Shown here one piece after another: positions 1 through 11,999 of a stretch of 64,000 bases of DNA. The DNA comes from Epiperipatus broadwayi (lineage: Eukaryota; Onychophora; Udeonychophora; Euonychophora; Peripatidae). Positions within the stretch are counted from its first letter, which is position 1. Each line of letters begins with the position of its first letter. The DNA lies in the NCBI GenBank assembly GCA_028023455.1, contig JAQFVV010012394.1, forward strand, positions 21,344,900 through 21,408,899, given 5' to 3'. The notes below the pieces were generated by a model. That model was given only the letters and a program-made list of their open reading frames with translations, was not told the origin of the DNA and made no database searches. A program made the translations under genes and the position numbers.

Positions 1-807
1 TTATGATTATAGAAATGAGAGAAGGCGTAGACTGTGGAATTCACAGAAAAAGAAACACTAATTATGAATTCTTTCTTTTCAAATTCTAAATAGAAATGAA
101 CATGGAAGCATCCAAATGAAGGTATGTTGGAATTGGATTTTGTTTTGACTATCAAAGAATATGTATTTCAAGATTGTAATGTTTTTAATAGATTAAAGAC
201 AGGAAGTGAATATCAATTAGTGAGATGTAAGATATATATTATTGCAAAATTAGAGGCGAATATTATTACAAAAAACCAGTATTGACAATTGTTATTCTAA
301 ACTTTCAGAAACAGTCCAATAAATTTTAATTATCAGACTTTGAAGAGGGTTCTGATTTGAATAAAATCATTAGTTAAGATAACTGACTTTCTATTAAGAA
401 CTTCAACAAAAATAGCTGGTATTAAAAAATATCAATTTATCAGTAAATTTTGCATTAAGATAAGACAACATATGTTAAAAAGAGGAATATGAAAATACAT
501 AAAAAAGAATTGAATATCTTGAGATTTGTAAAATGATATGAAAAAAAGTTAATAATAATAATGATAATGATGATGATAATAATAATAATAGTAGTAGTAG
601 TAGTAATAATAGTAATAATGTAAAAAATATAATTGCGAATTGATAAGAAAAGCTATAAAAGAGAATAAAAATCTCAGAAATGTATAACGATATATTGATT
701 CTAGAAAGAAAGTTATTTCTGCAGTAAGAAGTAAAGATGGAACTATTACTAAAAAAAGGTTAACATAATGAAATGTGTGGAAGAGTTCTATAAAAACTTA
801 CATAACA
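1..807 (+). pseudogene. RTE-type LINE remnant A, endonuclease C-terminus and linker
   Basis: Conceptual translation with many stops and frameshifts matches, piece by piece, the better copy at 48600-51640. Around 1-290 it resembles the end of the AP-like endonuclease (the REGVDC, ..DYQRICIS.. and ..SEYQLVRCKIY.. stretches answer to RGHRFVEF, LDYILTNRKYIF and SDHRLIRCKI in the other copy). Around 430-800 it resembles the linker to the reverse transcriptase. A trinucleotide microsatellite (AAT, GAT and TAG units, about 548-625) has expanded inside the linker. Coding potential is lost. The copy continues at 1735 after the palindromic insertion. The family call rests on remembered similarity to RTE-like endonuclease-reverse transcriptases; the match between the two copies is seen directly. 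Confidence 0.72.
548..625. repeat. Trinucleotide microsatellite (AAT/GAT/TAG)
   Basis: Run of TAA, TGA and TAG triplets (about 78 bp) lying within the linker part of LINE remnant A. Confidence 0.85.
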
Positions 808-1734
808 TCACAGGATCATCTTTTTCTATGCTTAAATAAGCTGTTAGAGCAGTGACAAACTCTCCCTACAGTAGTGCCATCCAGTGCCCACCATAGTAAT
901 CAATGTATGCAAGAAGGTTTTTGTATAAAATCCCTATCTAGTGCCTACTCATTCAATATCCTCAGACTAATTTTTAACTTGTGGTTTTCATCATTAAGGA
1001 TCCTTGGATCTGAAAGCACTGCATATACATCTTAGGATCTAATGCAATCCTTCATCAGCCACTTTTTACATTTTAAGTTAACTATCCAGCTATGAGTCCC
1101 AAATGAAAACTCGATAATGTTTTCAATACCAGCTCATTTGCTTGTATAATCATATAGATATGAACTCAGTTCAGTATCTATGCATTTTGGTATCTTTGGT
1201 TCTTTAATAATCATAGTCATCATCATCCCATGGGTAGGAATGGTATTAAACCACTGGGTGTCACTACTGTATAGAGGGGTTTGTCATTGTTTTAACAGCT
1301 TGTGTAAGCATATGAAATGGTGATCATGTGATGTTTAGTGGTTTATACCATTTCTGACTATGGCATGATGATGATTACAGTTATTAAAGAACCAATAACA
1401 CCAAAATGTATAAATACAGAACTGGATTCAGATTTTTATGACTATATAAGCAAATGAGCTTGTATTGAAAACATTTCATTTTGGATTCATAGCTTGATAG
1501 ATAGCTATAAAGGTAAAGATGGCTATTGGAAAGTTGCATTAAATCCCAACATCTAAGTGCAATGCTCTCAGATCTAAGGCTACCCACCGATAAAAGCTAC
1601 AAACTAGAAACTAGTCTGAGAATATTGAATGAGTGTGCTCTAGATAGGGATTTTACATAAAAACCATCCTGCATCCATTGATTACTATGGCTTGCACTGG
1701 GTGGCACTACTGTATGATGAGTTTGTCACTGTCT
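808..1734. mobile_element. Family-2 hammerhead element, large palindromic copy inserted in an RTE LINE
   Basis: About 0.9 kb that folds back on itself. The left arm from 851 (AGTGACAAACTCTCC) is mirrored by the right arm ending near 1731 (GAGTTTGTCACT), and the arms also match through their interior, including the AATCCCTATCTAG and TCATTTGCTTGTAT stretches. The extreme left (808-850) corresponds to the family end that reads ATGGTGATCATGTGA in other copies. Both arms carry the place of the family's hammerhead motif, but each has lost core bases (for example CCGATAA in place of CTGATGA near 1590). The element splits LINE remnant A between its linker and its RT region. The flanks TATAAAAACTTACAT and TTAAAAAATTTATAT look like a worn target-site duplication. 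Confidence 0.75.
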
Positions 1735-2465
1735 TAAAAAATTTATATACTAATAAAGAACAAGAAAACAAACTATCCTCTACAGTTTTTACATCTTCTG
1801 AATTTTCCAGCACTGTAATGAGATGTGCAAATAAATCTATGAAGAGGGGAAAAACTCCAAAAATAAAAATAGAAAAGTTGTTCATCGAGTTATATGTCAA
1901 ATTTCTAAATGATAAAGATATACCAGATGATTAGAAGTATATCATAGTAATATTGATATTTAAAAAAGATATAATAAATTACATATTTCTCGGTCTCTTA
2001 TCCGTTTTATATAAAAAAATTTATGAAGATAATTACAACTCGTTTGCAGCAAACTGGATTTTAGCTTTTAAATGGTTTTAGGACAATGGATCACATCCAA
2101 CTATTGAGAGAAGTTATAAAAAAGATCAATAAGAAAGAGTTACAATAATACTTTGTATTTATAGATTGTGAAAAAGAATTTGATTCTATGAGCATTTCTA
2201 CCGTGATTTAAACATTAGATCATCAAAATAAAGACAAAGAATATTGACATATTCTGAAGAATATCTATTAAATACAACAGCAATGATTAGATTGCATGGA
2301 GATACTAAACCGATTAGCATTTCAGAAATATATACAACAGTCATTCCACATCTTCAAAATTTTTTATATCAGTTTTATGAGAAATATTTTGTGGACTAAA
2401 ATTGAAAACTTAGAAATTTAAGAGAATATCAAGATTATTTAAATCATCTATCTGTATATATGAGT
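1735..2465 (+). pseudogene. RTE-type LINE remnant A, reverse transcriptase part
   Basis: Continues the LINE broken by the palindrome. The residues LNDKDIPDD, then (with frameshifts) VLYK, GFRTMDHIQLLREVI and FVFIDCEKEFDS, line up with the corresponding RT blocks of the copy at 49451-50107 (DEDVPDDWK, VLYKIF, GFSTVDHIQVLREVI, FVDYEKAFDS). Similarity runs to a YLNHL segment near 2450, just before where the catalytic FVDD block should come; that block is found at about 3935, after 1.5 kb of unrelated sequence. Many stops; non-functional. Confidence 0.75.
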
Positions 2466-3929
2466 GTGTGCATATATATAGACATTTGCAAATAGAAAAA
2501 GTATATGAGTTACGAACACAGTTATATACACGTACATACATCTATATGTACATACATATAGAATTATAATGAATTTAACACGTCAGTTATTTATCAAAGT
2601 ATATCCATAGGATAGAATTGGACTTTGCAGCATTTCATTTTTTTGAGAACAAATTCACAATTTCATACCACAGAAGAAATTCCAATTCCAAACCAATTAT
2701 TCCACCATTTTGTAACTGCTTTTAAAAAAAATAAAATGCAAAAAACTACTCATTTCTCCAGATTATCCAGTTTAAACCAGTATAAACAAATACTTTCAGT
2801 CAAAACTTTAGCAGGAAACAAAATTAGAAAAAGACATCAACAACAACAGTTGCATCACATACCAGAGCAAAAACAAAGCCTAATCTGAGGTATCATCATT
2901 ATCATTTGGGGGCGCTAAACCACTCTTTCAGTTTTCTGGGCCAATTATTTGTACTCCTAATTATAGGGTGCTAAATTCTACAGCTTCTCTTCAACAATTT
3001 TTAAAGGCGCCATCTGCACAATTCTCTCAACATCTTTCTGGGCATTGAATCAACACATGCCAATAATGCAGCAGAGAGTACATGGGCCACAACTCCAAGT
3101 AACAGATATCAAATAGAATCAGTGTACACAGGGGTACCCCAAAATAATGGGAATTTTATAATAAAAAATTATTCTTAAATGTTATAAATTTAATCACTTT
3201 TAAATTACTATCTATTTGATACAATACAACAGTCTAAACATGTTTTTCATTTTTAAATTAGTCTGGAAATACTTGCAAAATGATGCCTTTTAACATCTGT
3301 TATTTTTTTCCCATTACCTCTAAGTCTGCAAAAAAAAATGAGACATTTTTTCATTCTAGAGAGATTAAAAAAAATTGCATGAAGCAAGATTTAGTGAATA
3401 TAGCAAATAGATACGCTGAATCATGCTGAATTTAAAAAGTGTTTCACACTCAAGGTGTTGAAAGATGACACTGTTGGGGTGATGTTTGCATTCTTTTCTT
3501 TGCACAAAACTTGCAGATAAAATGTCTGATCACTAAATCTGAGAGAAAAATGCTGTTTGCATAAAAACAGTGTTAATTCACTATTTCAGCCATTATATAT
3601 ATATATAAAAAGACAAATATGCAAAACAAACTTAAAAAAAAGTGTTATGTGAACCCATGATTTCACATGATGGTATTATTTGACAGAAAGATATTACAGC
3701 CTGAATCCTATACTACAACAGGTGTGCAAACCAGAGAATGATTCCAGTTATTTTTGGGTCTCCCTTCATATTTATAGTTATCATATGCCAGATCAGCTTT
3801 CTGTTTTTCAGTCTCTTCATGTTCAGTTGCAGTTCAATATAAATCCTACAAATAATCAAATGAGTTCTCAAATGATGAAACCACTTTTTGCAGATAAGAA
3901 AATTGACGATAATTTACTCCATCAACAAA
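2466..3929. other. Unrecognised insert splitting LINE remnant A
   Basis: About 1.46 kb lying between the YLNHL block (about 2450) and the decayed catalytic block (about 3940) of the same LINE. It includes a slightly GC-richer patch at 2905-3150 and short open frames at 2625-2888 and 3680-3952 whose translations I do not recognise. No clear terminal repeats or duplicated target site were found. It may be an old insertion or two separate LINE fragments placed close together. Confidence 0.45.
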
Positions 3930-4715
3930 TGATGAAACATCTTTGCAAATGATGTGTTTGTTTTTGCAAATAATGCTTCAGAATTTTAAAAAATGTTGCA
4001 AGAGCTATCAGGTGAAAATAAAAAAATAGAACTAAAGACAAATGCTAAAAAGCCTAAAGATATTCAATGGATTTTCTCAAAATAATAATAATAATAATAA
4101 TAATATAGATGGAAACATAAGATGAAATTAATAATAAAATTAAATTTGCATGGAGAAATAACTTAATGTTAAAAAGAAAGATACCTATGTGTTTGAAAAG
4201 GATTTTAATAGATGTGTTTTACCAGCTCTTATTTATACAATTAAGATTTGAGCATTTAACATAAAAGGATACAAAGACTACAGACCATTCAACACAGTGT
4301 GAAGAGATGTATGATACAGCCCAGCTACATTTTAATTTCTTAACTCTTTCAATGATGACAGGTATATCTGTTTGGTCTCTTGCCCATGTATTTTATTTGT
4401 GACCTCTTAATATATGGTATAGTAACAGTAAGAGATCATAAAGGTTGAGAGAAAACAAATGGATATAATTGACAATATTGAAATAATTGAGAAACTTAAA
4501 TGTGGTTGGGATGGACTTAAAAGTGATGATAATAGATGGACGGTTGAAATTTTAAATTGGATTCCAAGTGATTGCAAAACACCTAGAAGGAGACTTCATG
4601 TGAGATGAATGGAAGAAATAGAAAAGAGGTTAGGAATTGGAAAATTTGAAAGTTGAGGAACCTTCATCGCGAAGTGGATCATTATTTGTTAAAAATGATG
4701 ATGATGATAAAATTT
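3930..4715 (+). pseudogene. RTE-type LINE remnant A, 3' part with trinucleotide tail
   Basis: Begins with a decayed catalytic region (FANDVFVFANNA against FVDDIVVFENN in the copy at 49380) and runs through the post-RT domain: a GWD.LKSDDNRWTVEILNWIPSDCKTPRRRLH stretch near 4510-4610, broken here by line-end stops, matches the 3' part seen at 59780-59930. It ends in GATGATGATGATAA near 4705, the short trinucleotide tail typical of RTE-clade LINEs. An ATA-repeat has expanded at 4080-4105. Non-functional. Confidence 0.75.
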
Positions 4716-4719
4716 AAAG

Positions 4720-7700
4720 ATACAGACTATTATTTTACCATATATATATATATATTAATAGTCAATAAAACAGTGTAACCCTGGAGACTTGTTTGCATGC
4801 ATTTAGATAGTTTGCATGATAACCCTTTATAATATTTATAAAATAACTATCAAGGTTTCTTTATGAGAAAACTATTACAAAAACGCATTGGGAATTCTAT
4901 TGTTAAAATAAAACATTATTTTCTATACCATTAAGACTTTTAGCAAAACATTCTGAATAAAAACAAATTATTAAATCAAAAAATACTTCATATATCTTAA
5001 TCTCAAAATGATGTTTCTAGAAATTTTTTCTCCATTTTTATTACATCACTTATAAAAACATTTACACTTATAAAATTGTTTTAAATTTATATATATATAT
5101 TTTTTAATAAGCACTAAATAATAAAATACGTATACCTGCCGTTATTATATATGAGATTATGCTTATCAGTAGATCTTTCTTTACTTTGCACCTAATTATG
5201 ATAAAGACATATTAAATAATCGAATACCTACTTGTTTGGTAGGGATGTGGTGTTAATAGAGTGGATGAGATAATTTGAGTTTCACTTAATCTTTTACTCT
5301 TGAGATTTTCATGATACCACAGCACAGGGCCTTGGAATTTTTAAAGAAGGATCATTAATTAGTCTAAACTGAGAATTTTGATTATTTCTATTACTCAATT
5401 GAGATACATATGAAGACAGATTGAAAGTAGAATTTGATTATATTCAGGGCGCGATGTCATGGTTTGACAGCCATAACACAACTTATTCTAACATGATTCA
5501 TCAGTAGTGCAATATCATAAACTTTATAGGTTAATATGCAAACACACATACACATAAATATATAAGCAGTCTAAAAAAAAAAACAGTATAATTTAACTTT
5601 TTTTAATTAATTATTAGATTTTGAAATTGATGTGTAATTCTGTCGTTAGAATATTTTTCTACTTGTTAAATTTTTTTTTGCCCGAGGAAAAAAATATTTC
5701 CAATTTCAACTAATGGTATAAAAGGTTTTTTCAAAGCGATTTATATATATAGAATATCCCATCATTAAATATTGTAAAGATTTTAAAAATTAATATATAG
5801 TAATTTGCACTTTTCCGTCTAAAATAAGAAATGATTTCTGTAATTTTTTTTGTCGTATCCCAAATCTAATTATTGTATTTTTATTTTTTTTAAACTACAG
5901 TATTAACATTGTTGCATAGATAATTAAGTAAAAATTATAATTACTTTTTTTTTTTGCCGTTAACCAAAAATTTTTCGTTTTTTTTTTAAAAAAAAAAAAG
6001 ATTTTATATATATCAAATAACGTATTAATATTATATGTTATGTGCAAATGTAAAAGAAAAAATGTGAAAAATTAATTTTTGAGCTAAATTTTATTAGTAA
6101 GTGCGCAAATTTAAATGTTTTGATATCAACAAATTAGATAAATTAGAATCATTATAAATGTTTACTGATACATGATTGAAAGTATTTTAGATTAATTATA
6201 AAAATAATTTGCATGAAAACAAAACGTAAAAAAAAATTATTTGAAACATTTCAAATCATTCTCCTGGGTAACCATTTGAAAAGGATCATTTAATGAATTT
6301 TGTAAAAATAAATAGATTTCATAATCGTTCAATATTAATACATTTTATCAAAAATTAACTCTTTGTCTAAAGCTTTCACAAAAGTGCAATAAAACTAGAA
6401 ACCTCTGTGCAGTATTTTTAATTGCTGTCGGCCTATAAGTAGCTAATTTCTTGATAATTTTTTTGAAATTATCAAAAAAAGTAGCTAATTTCTTTATTCG
6501 GCTTTAAAATTTAATCAAAATTATAAAAATTTAACAATTTGGAATTTATAAAAAAAAAAAAAAATAGTCATATACGATTATGTCTGTGACAATTTCTTTA
6601 TTATTAAGTTTTCATTGCGTGGTGACATTTTTCACTCCGATGATTATCGTAAAAATGATAAATTAATAATTCTAGAACAAATTTCATGAGCTTCCCAGAG
6701 TTCTTCTAGAAGGCCTGAACTATAAAGTAATTGCCTAGCAAATTTTTTTTTATTAATTAAAACCACTAATTTGAATTAATATACAACAATACCCAGACCA
6801 TCTATATAAAAATATACTTATGAACTCTTTAAGAGGTTGACATTTTCTATCGTTAATCCAGGTGGCAATTTTTGTCAATGTTTAACATTTGATTTTAACT
6901 CTTAAACCTTTCTTCTATATTAGAATTCAATAAATTGGGTTGGTTTTGTTAAAAATATATGTTTTACAAATGAAAACTTTCTAAAAAATCATGTTTGAAC
7001 TTTGCAAATATTGAAAAAATAATAATAAACAGAGTTCATAGAAGAACAAAGAAATTTTATTTCTTTCAGTAATGGGCAGGTAGATAGCCAAGCAAGTGAC
7101 TCCAGAAAACCAAAAACACCTAGTGGGCTGAAATTCATTTTTAAAACAGGAAGTAATAAATGTGAAACCCTAATAAAATCTATAAAATTGTTTTAAAATT
7201 TTAAATTGCATTTATAATTTGTAAAATATCTCAAAAGATTCTACCATGACATCAGTAAAAGCATTCATAAAATATAATAATTATATGAGCCATGGTTTTT
7301 GTAAAATATGTAAACTTCTATTTTTAAAAATAAAACATATACACAGAAAATAAAAGTGTAGTCATATGAACTGTACTTGTTTTTTAATAATTATCATACA
7401 ATTATATTATAAAAGTAATCATGAATATTTAATAAATAATGCAAAAAAAATCAAGTTTTTAGTGATTCCAAAAATCTTCTCAAAGTAATCTAAAAAATGC
7501 TTTTGAAACTGATTTGCAAAACTAAATCATCAAACATATGATGGTTGGACTAAATTACTTTGACTTTACCATAATTAAAAAACTATTGTTACCTTCAGAT
7601 TTGGGCGAGGAGGATTGATATATCAATATTAAGTTAATTTCATTTTCTAGCTTCAAATGAGTATGTAAATTGAAAAAGTAACATTAATGGTTTTGCAGAA

Positions 7701-10680
7701 GAGCAATTGAAAGTGGAAGCAGCAAATGATCATGTGATATACCAGACCTGATAAAGTTATTTTAAAGCAGTATTTGCTGCTAACAATTAATCACTTTTAA
7801 GAATATCCCACATTGCATTGTTAATAATATTGTCAAAAAGTCAGTTATTTAAATTATTTTTATGCTTGCAAATTAGGTAGCAGAAACAATTCATAACAGT
7901 TCAAACCTGGTATTCTAGTCTTCATATTCACTTCATAGTGCATGCCTAGAATTGATATTCCAAAGTACAAGTTTAGAGTCAGTAGGAAAATTTCTCATAA
8001 AATAAAATATAGATTAATATTAGGTAGCTACTATTATGAAATAAAAGCAATACTAATACCAGATACTCAGAAAACACATTGAAAATATTAAATACAATCT
8101 TAAGGGAATTTTGATACTGACTATTTCAATAAAAAATAAAAAAAATACAAACTTTTGACAAGGACTTTTAGTATCAAAAATGTGTCAAAATTATATTTAA
8201 TATTTTCAACCAATCCAGAATCTTGTTTTTGGGGGAATATGTGGCTGTCAATGTATATAACAGTATATTTTTAAAGCATTCCTTACCATGAGAACATAAA
8301 CAATCAAATCCTGTTTTTAAACCATGAAACAACAAATTCTAAGTCACAAAACAACATGGCAATTAAAGCATATTAAATTTTTATTCAGTGACCAATGTAA
8401 TACAAAGCAATGGAACTATCATTCTGTTGTTATCTTTTATTCCTAAGTAAAATCTATTCATGGTAAACATTTTCAAATTAAAACTAAACAGATTTGTAAC
8501 ATTAAACTTGCTAATCACATCAAACTAATAAAACCCAAGTTGTTGTGTGTGTAAACAGTTATTGAATTAACTGTTTTTCAGTCGTATCAGATGTATTAAA
8601 AGCAAGTTTTAAAAAACATTGAGGATAGTCATAGATGTAGGATGTTTCATAATTTGGCAAACAAATTAGATTGTTCTCATATTACGATAATTCATGTGAG
8701 ATGTATTGATTTTATTAAGGTTACATTTTTCTTTTTGTGATTTTAAACTTAGACTTATCCAAGAGATTCTTTACTTTTTTTACTCCTGAAACTTTGTGCA
8801 TCAAGCATATGGACACATCACCCAAAGCTCAAATAGTATCTTAATTTTGAAACTTCTAAATTATTAATAAAATTTTAAAAATTATTTTATATTCACTATG
8901 ACAAGGTTGTATGATTTATTTAAATCTGGTCAGAAAACTTAAACAAAAGTCAATAAAGTAATGTGTTTTTTTATTATTGAGATCCCCCTCCCCTCCTTTC
9001 CTACTTGATATCAAGACTCATTTATTAACAATAATATTCATCAACATACTTACATTTTTATACACATAGCAACATTAAAACAAACTAGAGCCATGTTAGC
9101 AATGATTATGCAAATCAGTCTGTGAATACAAATACATCAAAATGTAGAACATACCCAATTTTTTTATTTGTTTGATAGTTTGAAATGTGGTCTTTTTTTT
9201 TTTACATAAACCTTTTCTTTCTTAAATACTTAATACCATATCTAATTGTAGCTCCACTATATTCTAGCTATTATCTGACATTTTCCCAATTGAAATGATA
9301 TTGCTCTTCATCAGACTGCCCTTGAGATAGTCTTTACAATGTAGACAGGGTTGCACTTTAAAATCAAGCTTAAGTTCACTATCAAATATCTTTTTAAAAA
9401 CTTTTGTAAAACATTTGAATGGATCAAGATTAATTTAATTTTTTTTAAAATATTCTCTCCAGGTAAGAAGTAGTACTATAAGTGTATTATAGATTATAGA
9501 AATAGTATTAGTATGTTCATTGACCAAAAAAAAAAAAAATTCTTATCATCTTGCCTCAATTAGGATTGATCAAAATTATAATAATAGACAATAAGCACAT
9601 ATCACTTTTATGCTCATATACACATTAGATGAGTGTGATCCTATCTTGAGGAGAATTTTTCCAGCTGTTTGGTCAAAGGTTATTTATAGACCTGCAATAC
9701 CTTGATTTATTTTCGTTCATCAATTAAAAATTCTTCTTGGTTAAGATAATTGCAGTGTCCCAGTAAACACCTTTCAGTTTTGAAATATTTTACTATAACA
9801 AAATGTCCATGCTTATTGTTAAAAGGAGATTGCCTTGACAACAGTTTGAGATTGTTGATTCTTAATTATATTGGGATTGTCTAAGTGTTGGATGGTTTCT
9901 AATGGTTACATATATATATAATTGTTTATAGAGAGTAAATGGAAAGTTTAATTTAACTACTAGCTATCTATAATTAAACATTTTGGTCTCAAAAGTAACT
10001 TTATCTTTACTTTCATTATATTGCATTAATCTTCTTATCATAGTATATATAAAATGAAAAGGAGGATATTATCTATGCTATATCACTGACTTTTCTTGAA
10101 ATTTAAATTATTTCAGAAAAGGTTTTCCTATTTTTATATTCTGTCTTTTTTTTCTTCATACTAAAAATGGAAACAAAATATTGCTTGTGTATAAAATATT
10201 ACATGCATCTCAACTTATATAGCTTGTAACTACCACCTTCTCTCGTTTGTAAACATAATCTTGTTACATTTTGTAAAGATGTTCTCTGCCAGCTGTTAGT
10301 TGCAAGAAATCCACTAATTTACGATTGTTATAATCACAAAAGCTTTTATTTTTGCTCCTATATTTCATTCATTATCACACACTTAATATTGACATCTCTT
10401 TCCTTTTCATGTTAAATTAAGTAATAAAAGCTGTTTCTATTTATCCGACACATTCCTTACCCTCTTTTTTACGATATTATGAAGCCAACTTTTCATTTTT
10501 TTTTTTTTTTTAATAAAATAAATACGTTATCTTTTAAAGAATACCATCTCCATTAACGAACATATTATATATATGTTAATGTAACAGAAAAGTTTACTTT
10601 ATCTTTACAATCACTTTCTGTTTTCTCATCATACCTATTATAATCAGTTCTTATTTCTTAGTCACACGCAATATAAAGGG
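4720..10680. other. AT-rich DNA with no recognised gene
   Basis: About 6 kb of very AT-rich sequence with many A and T homopolymer runs and short TA microsatellites. No open frame reaches a length or composition that suggests coding, and no clear transposon ends were found. A TCTGATGAAGAGC motif on the minus strand near 9300-9315 resembles the motif in the hairpin element at 17365-17760, but the surroundings are too worn to define an element. Confidence 0.5.
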
Positions 10681-10689
10681 CATTATGGT

Positions 10690-10870
10690 TTAAATACTAA
10701 ACATCTTTTCCACCGTGCCGTGACCTGGGATTTGAGCTTGGCAAATGAATTTAAGTAATTTTTTCATATTACAAATAATCTTGGATTTTTTTTCAGGCTG
10801 TCTCTTAGGCCAATCCGATGTTGGTTGGTAAATGGTTATTTAGCCATACCAACTAAAGAATAAGAATCTT
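10690..10870. repeat. Possible worn tRNA-derived SINE
   Basis: A stretch with a B-box-like GGGATTTGAGCTTGG, then TTTTTTTTCAGGCTGTCTC and GATGTTGGTTGGTAAATGG. The same order of blocks, worn differently, occurs at 15520-15710 and, less clearly, at 33490-33680. The shared layout suggests one old SINE family; the tRNA origin is an inference from the B-box-like block. Confidence 0.35.
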
Positions 10871-11790
10871 AAGTTAATATTTAGTGGCTAGATGGGTTAA
10901 AATATTGTCATACAATGCAGCCCTCATCATCGGTGAAAGGGTGTATCATATTCCTATGAGGGTTTTGTCTACATCTTACTATTGCAGATATGTCAACCGC
11001 AACATGAACCACTCACAAATGAATAAGATCATTCATTCCATTTCCAAGATATATAAAAAAGCAAAACATATATAATAATACACTAAAGATGAATTTTTGT
11101 ATATAAACATCAATCTGCAGACTATAAATATTTTGACATATAAATCATTATTTACTTTGTTTGATATTTTGCAGTTATGTCTCTTCTTCCTCTGCATCAA
11201 ATTTTTTTCTGACATTTTAACATCCTATTTAACTATAGATATCCATTGTATTTTAGTGTCACCTATATTTTTCCAATAGAAACAACTAATATGCTCTTCT
11301 GCATAATGTTTTTGAGATTATCCTTATTAAGATGGGGTCTGCCTCTTTTACAAAAATCATGCATTAGTCACTATAAAATAATTTTTCAGAAAGTCTGTTA
11401 TTTTTTATTAATTTCATATTTTCAATCGAAAAAGGACACATTTTTTTCATAGTGAACTCTATAATATCACTTGCAGTAAGTTAAAACATATTGACTGGTC
11501 TTATAATTGTGTCTTTGTATTTTTAAAATTTTAAAGCATTATTAGATGATAGTACTTTTTACGTTATGTCATCAGAAATTCAAATCTCATTTTCATACAG
11601 TAAATTAATTTAAAATAAGAGCTTTATATAAACTACATTAGGTGCAGTTCAGCACAGTGAAATAATTTATGTTTTAACTTGTTAAAACATCACAAGTACA
11701 TTGAAATTAACATGCTATTGAGCTTAGATTGAAAATATTTTTGTGTTTTCAATTTTATTCTCAAAGTTTTATAGTTAAGTAGAGATAAAA

Positions 11791-11997
11791 AGTGTTTGCT
11801 GGAGGGTTGCATTGGATCCTAAGATCTAGGTGCAGTGCTCTCAGATCCAAAGCTCCTCACTGATGAAGGCCACAAGCCAGAAACTTGTCTGGGGATATTG
11901 GATGAGTAGGCATTAGATAGGGATTTATGCACAAGCCTTCTGGCATCCATTGATTACTCTGGTTGGCACAAGGTGGCACTACTGTATGGAGAGTTTT
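11791..11997 (-). mobile_element. Family-2 hammerhead element, one arm
   Basis: A single arm of the family running from GGAGGGTTGCATTGGATCC through the intact hammerhead motif (11854-11895) and ACTAGATAGGGATTT-like sequence to GGTGGCACTACTGTATGGAG at the right end. The strand given is relative to the copies at 25866 and 52785, in which this end reads CTCCATACAGTAGTGCC; the ribozyme itself is on the plus strand here. It abuts the truncated 5' end of a CR1-like LINE at about 11998-12005 with no spacer. Confidence 0.75.
11854..11895 (+). ncRNA. Type I hammerhead ribozyme motif, family 2, intact core
   Basis: The conserved core CTGATGA is at 11860-11866 and GAAA at 11880-11883. Stem II is GGC/GCC (11868-11870 with 11876-11878) closed by loop CACAA. 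Stem III is the two-pair AC/GT around a TT loop, giving the cleavage triplet GTC, with the scissile bond after 11889. Stem I pairs TCCTCA (11854-11859) with TGGGGA (11890-11895) in six consecutive pairs including one G-U. The only departure from consensus is an A-A opposition at the base of stem II. Hammerheads with such short stems III are known from Penelope-like elements and retrozymes, and are thought to work best as tandem dimers. Activity here is inferred, not shown. Confidence 0.75.
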
Positions 11998-11999
11998 GA

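Noticed and set aside
548-625. CRISPR-like or structured array
   Set aside because: It is a simple trinucleotide microsatellite.
2625-2888. Small protein-coding gene
   Set aside because: Composition is Lys, Gln and His rich without a recognisable domain, it lies between LINE pieces, and no splice or promoter pattern supports it.
3680-3952. Small protein-coding gene
   Set aside because: The frame runs into the RTE 3' fragment and has no recognised domain.
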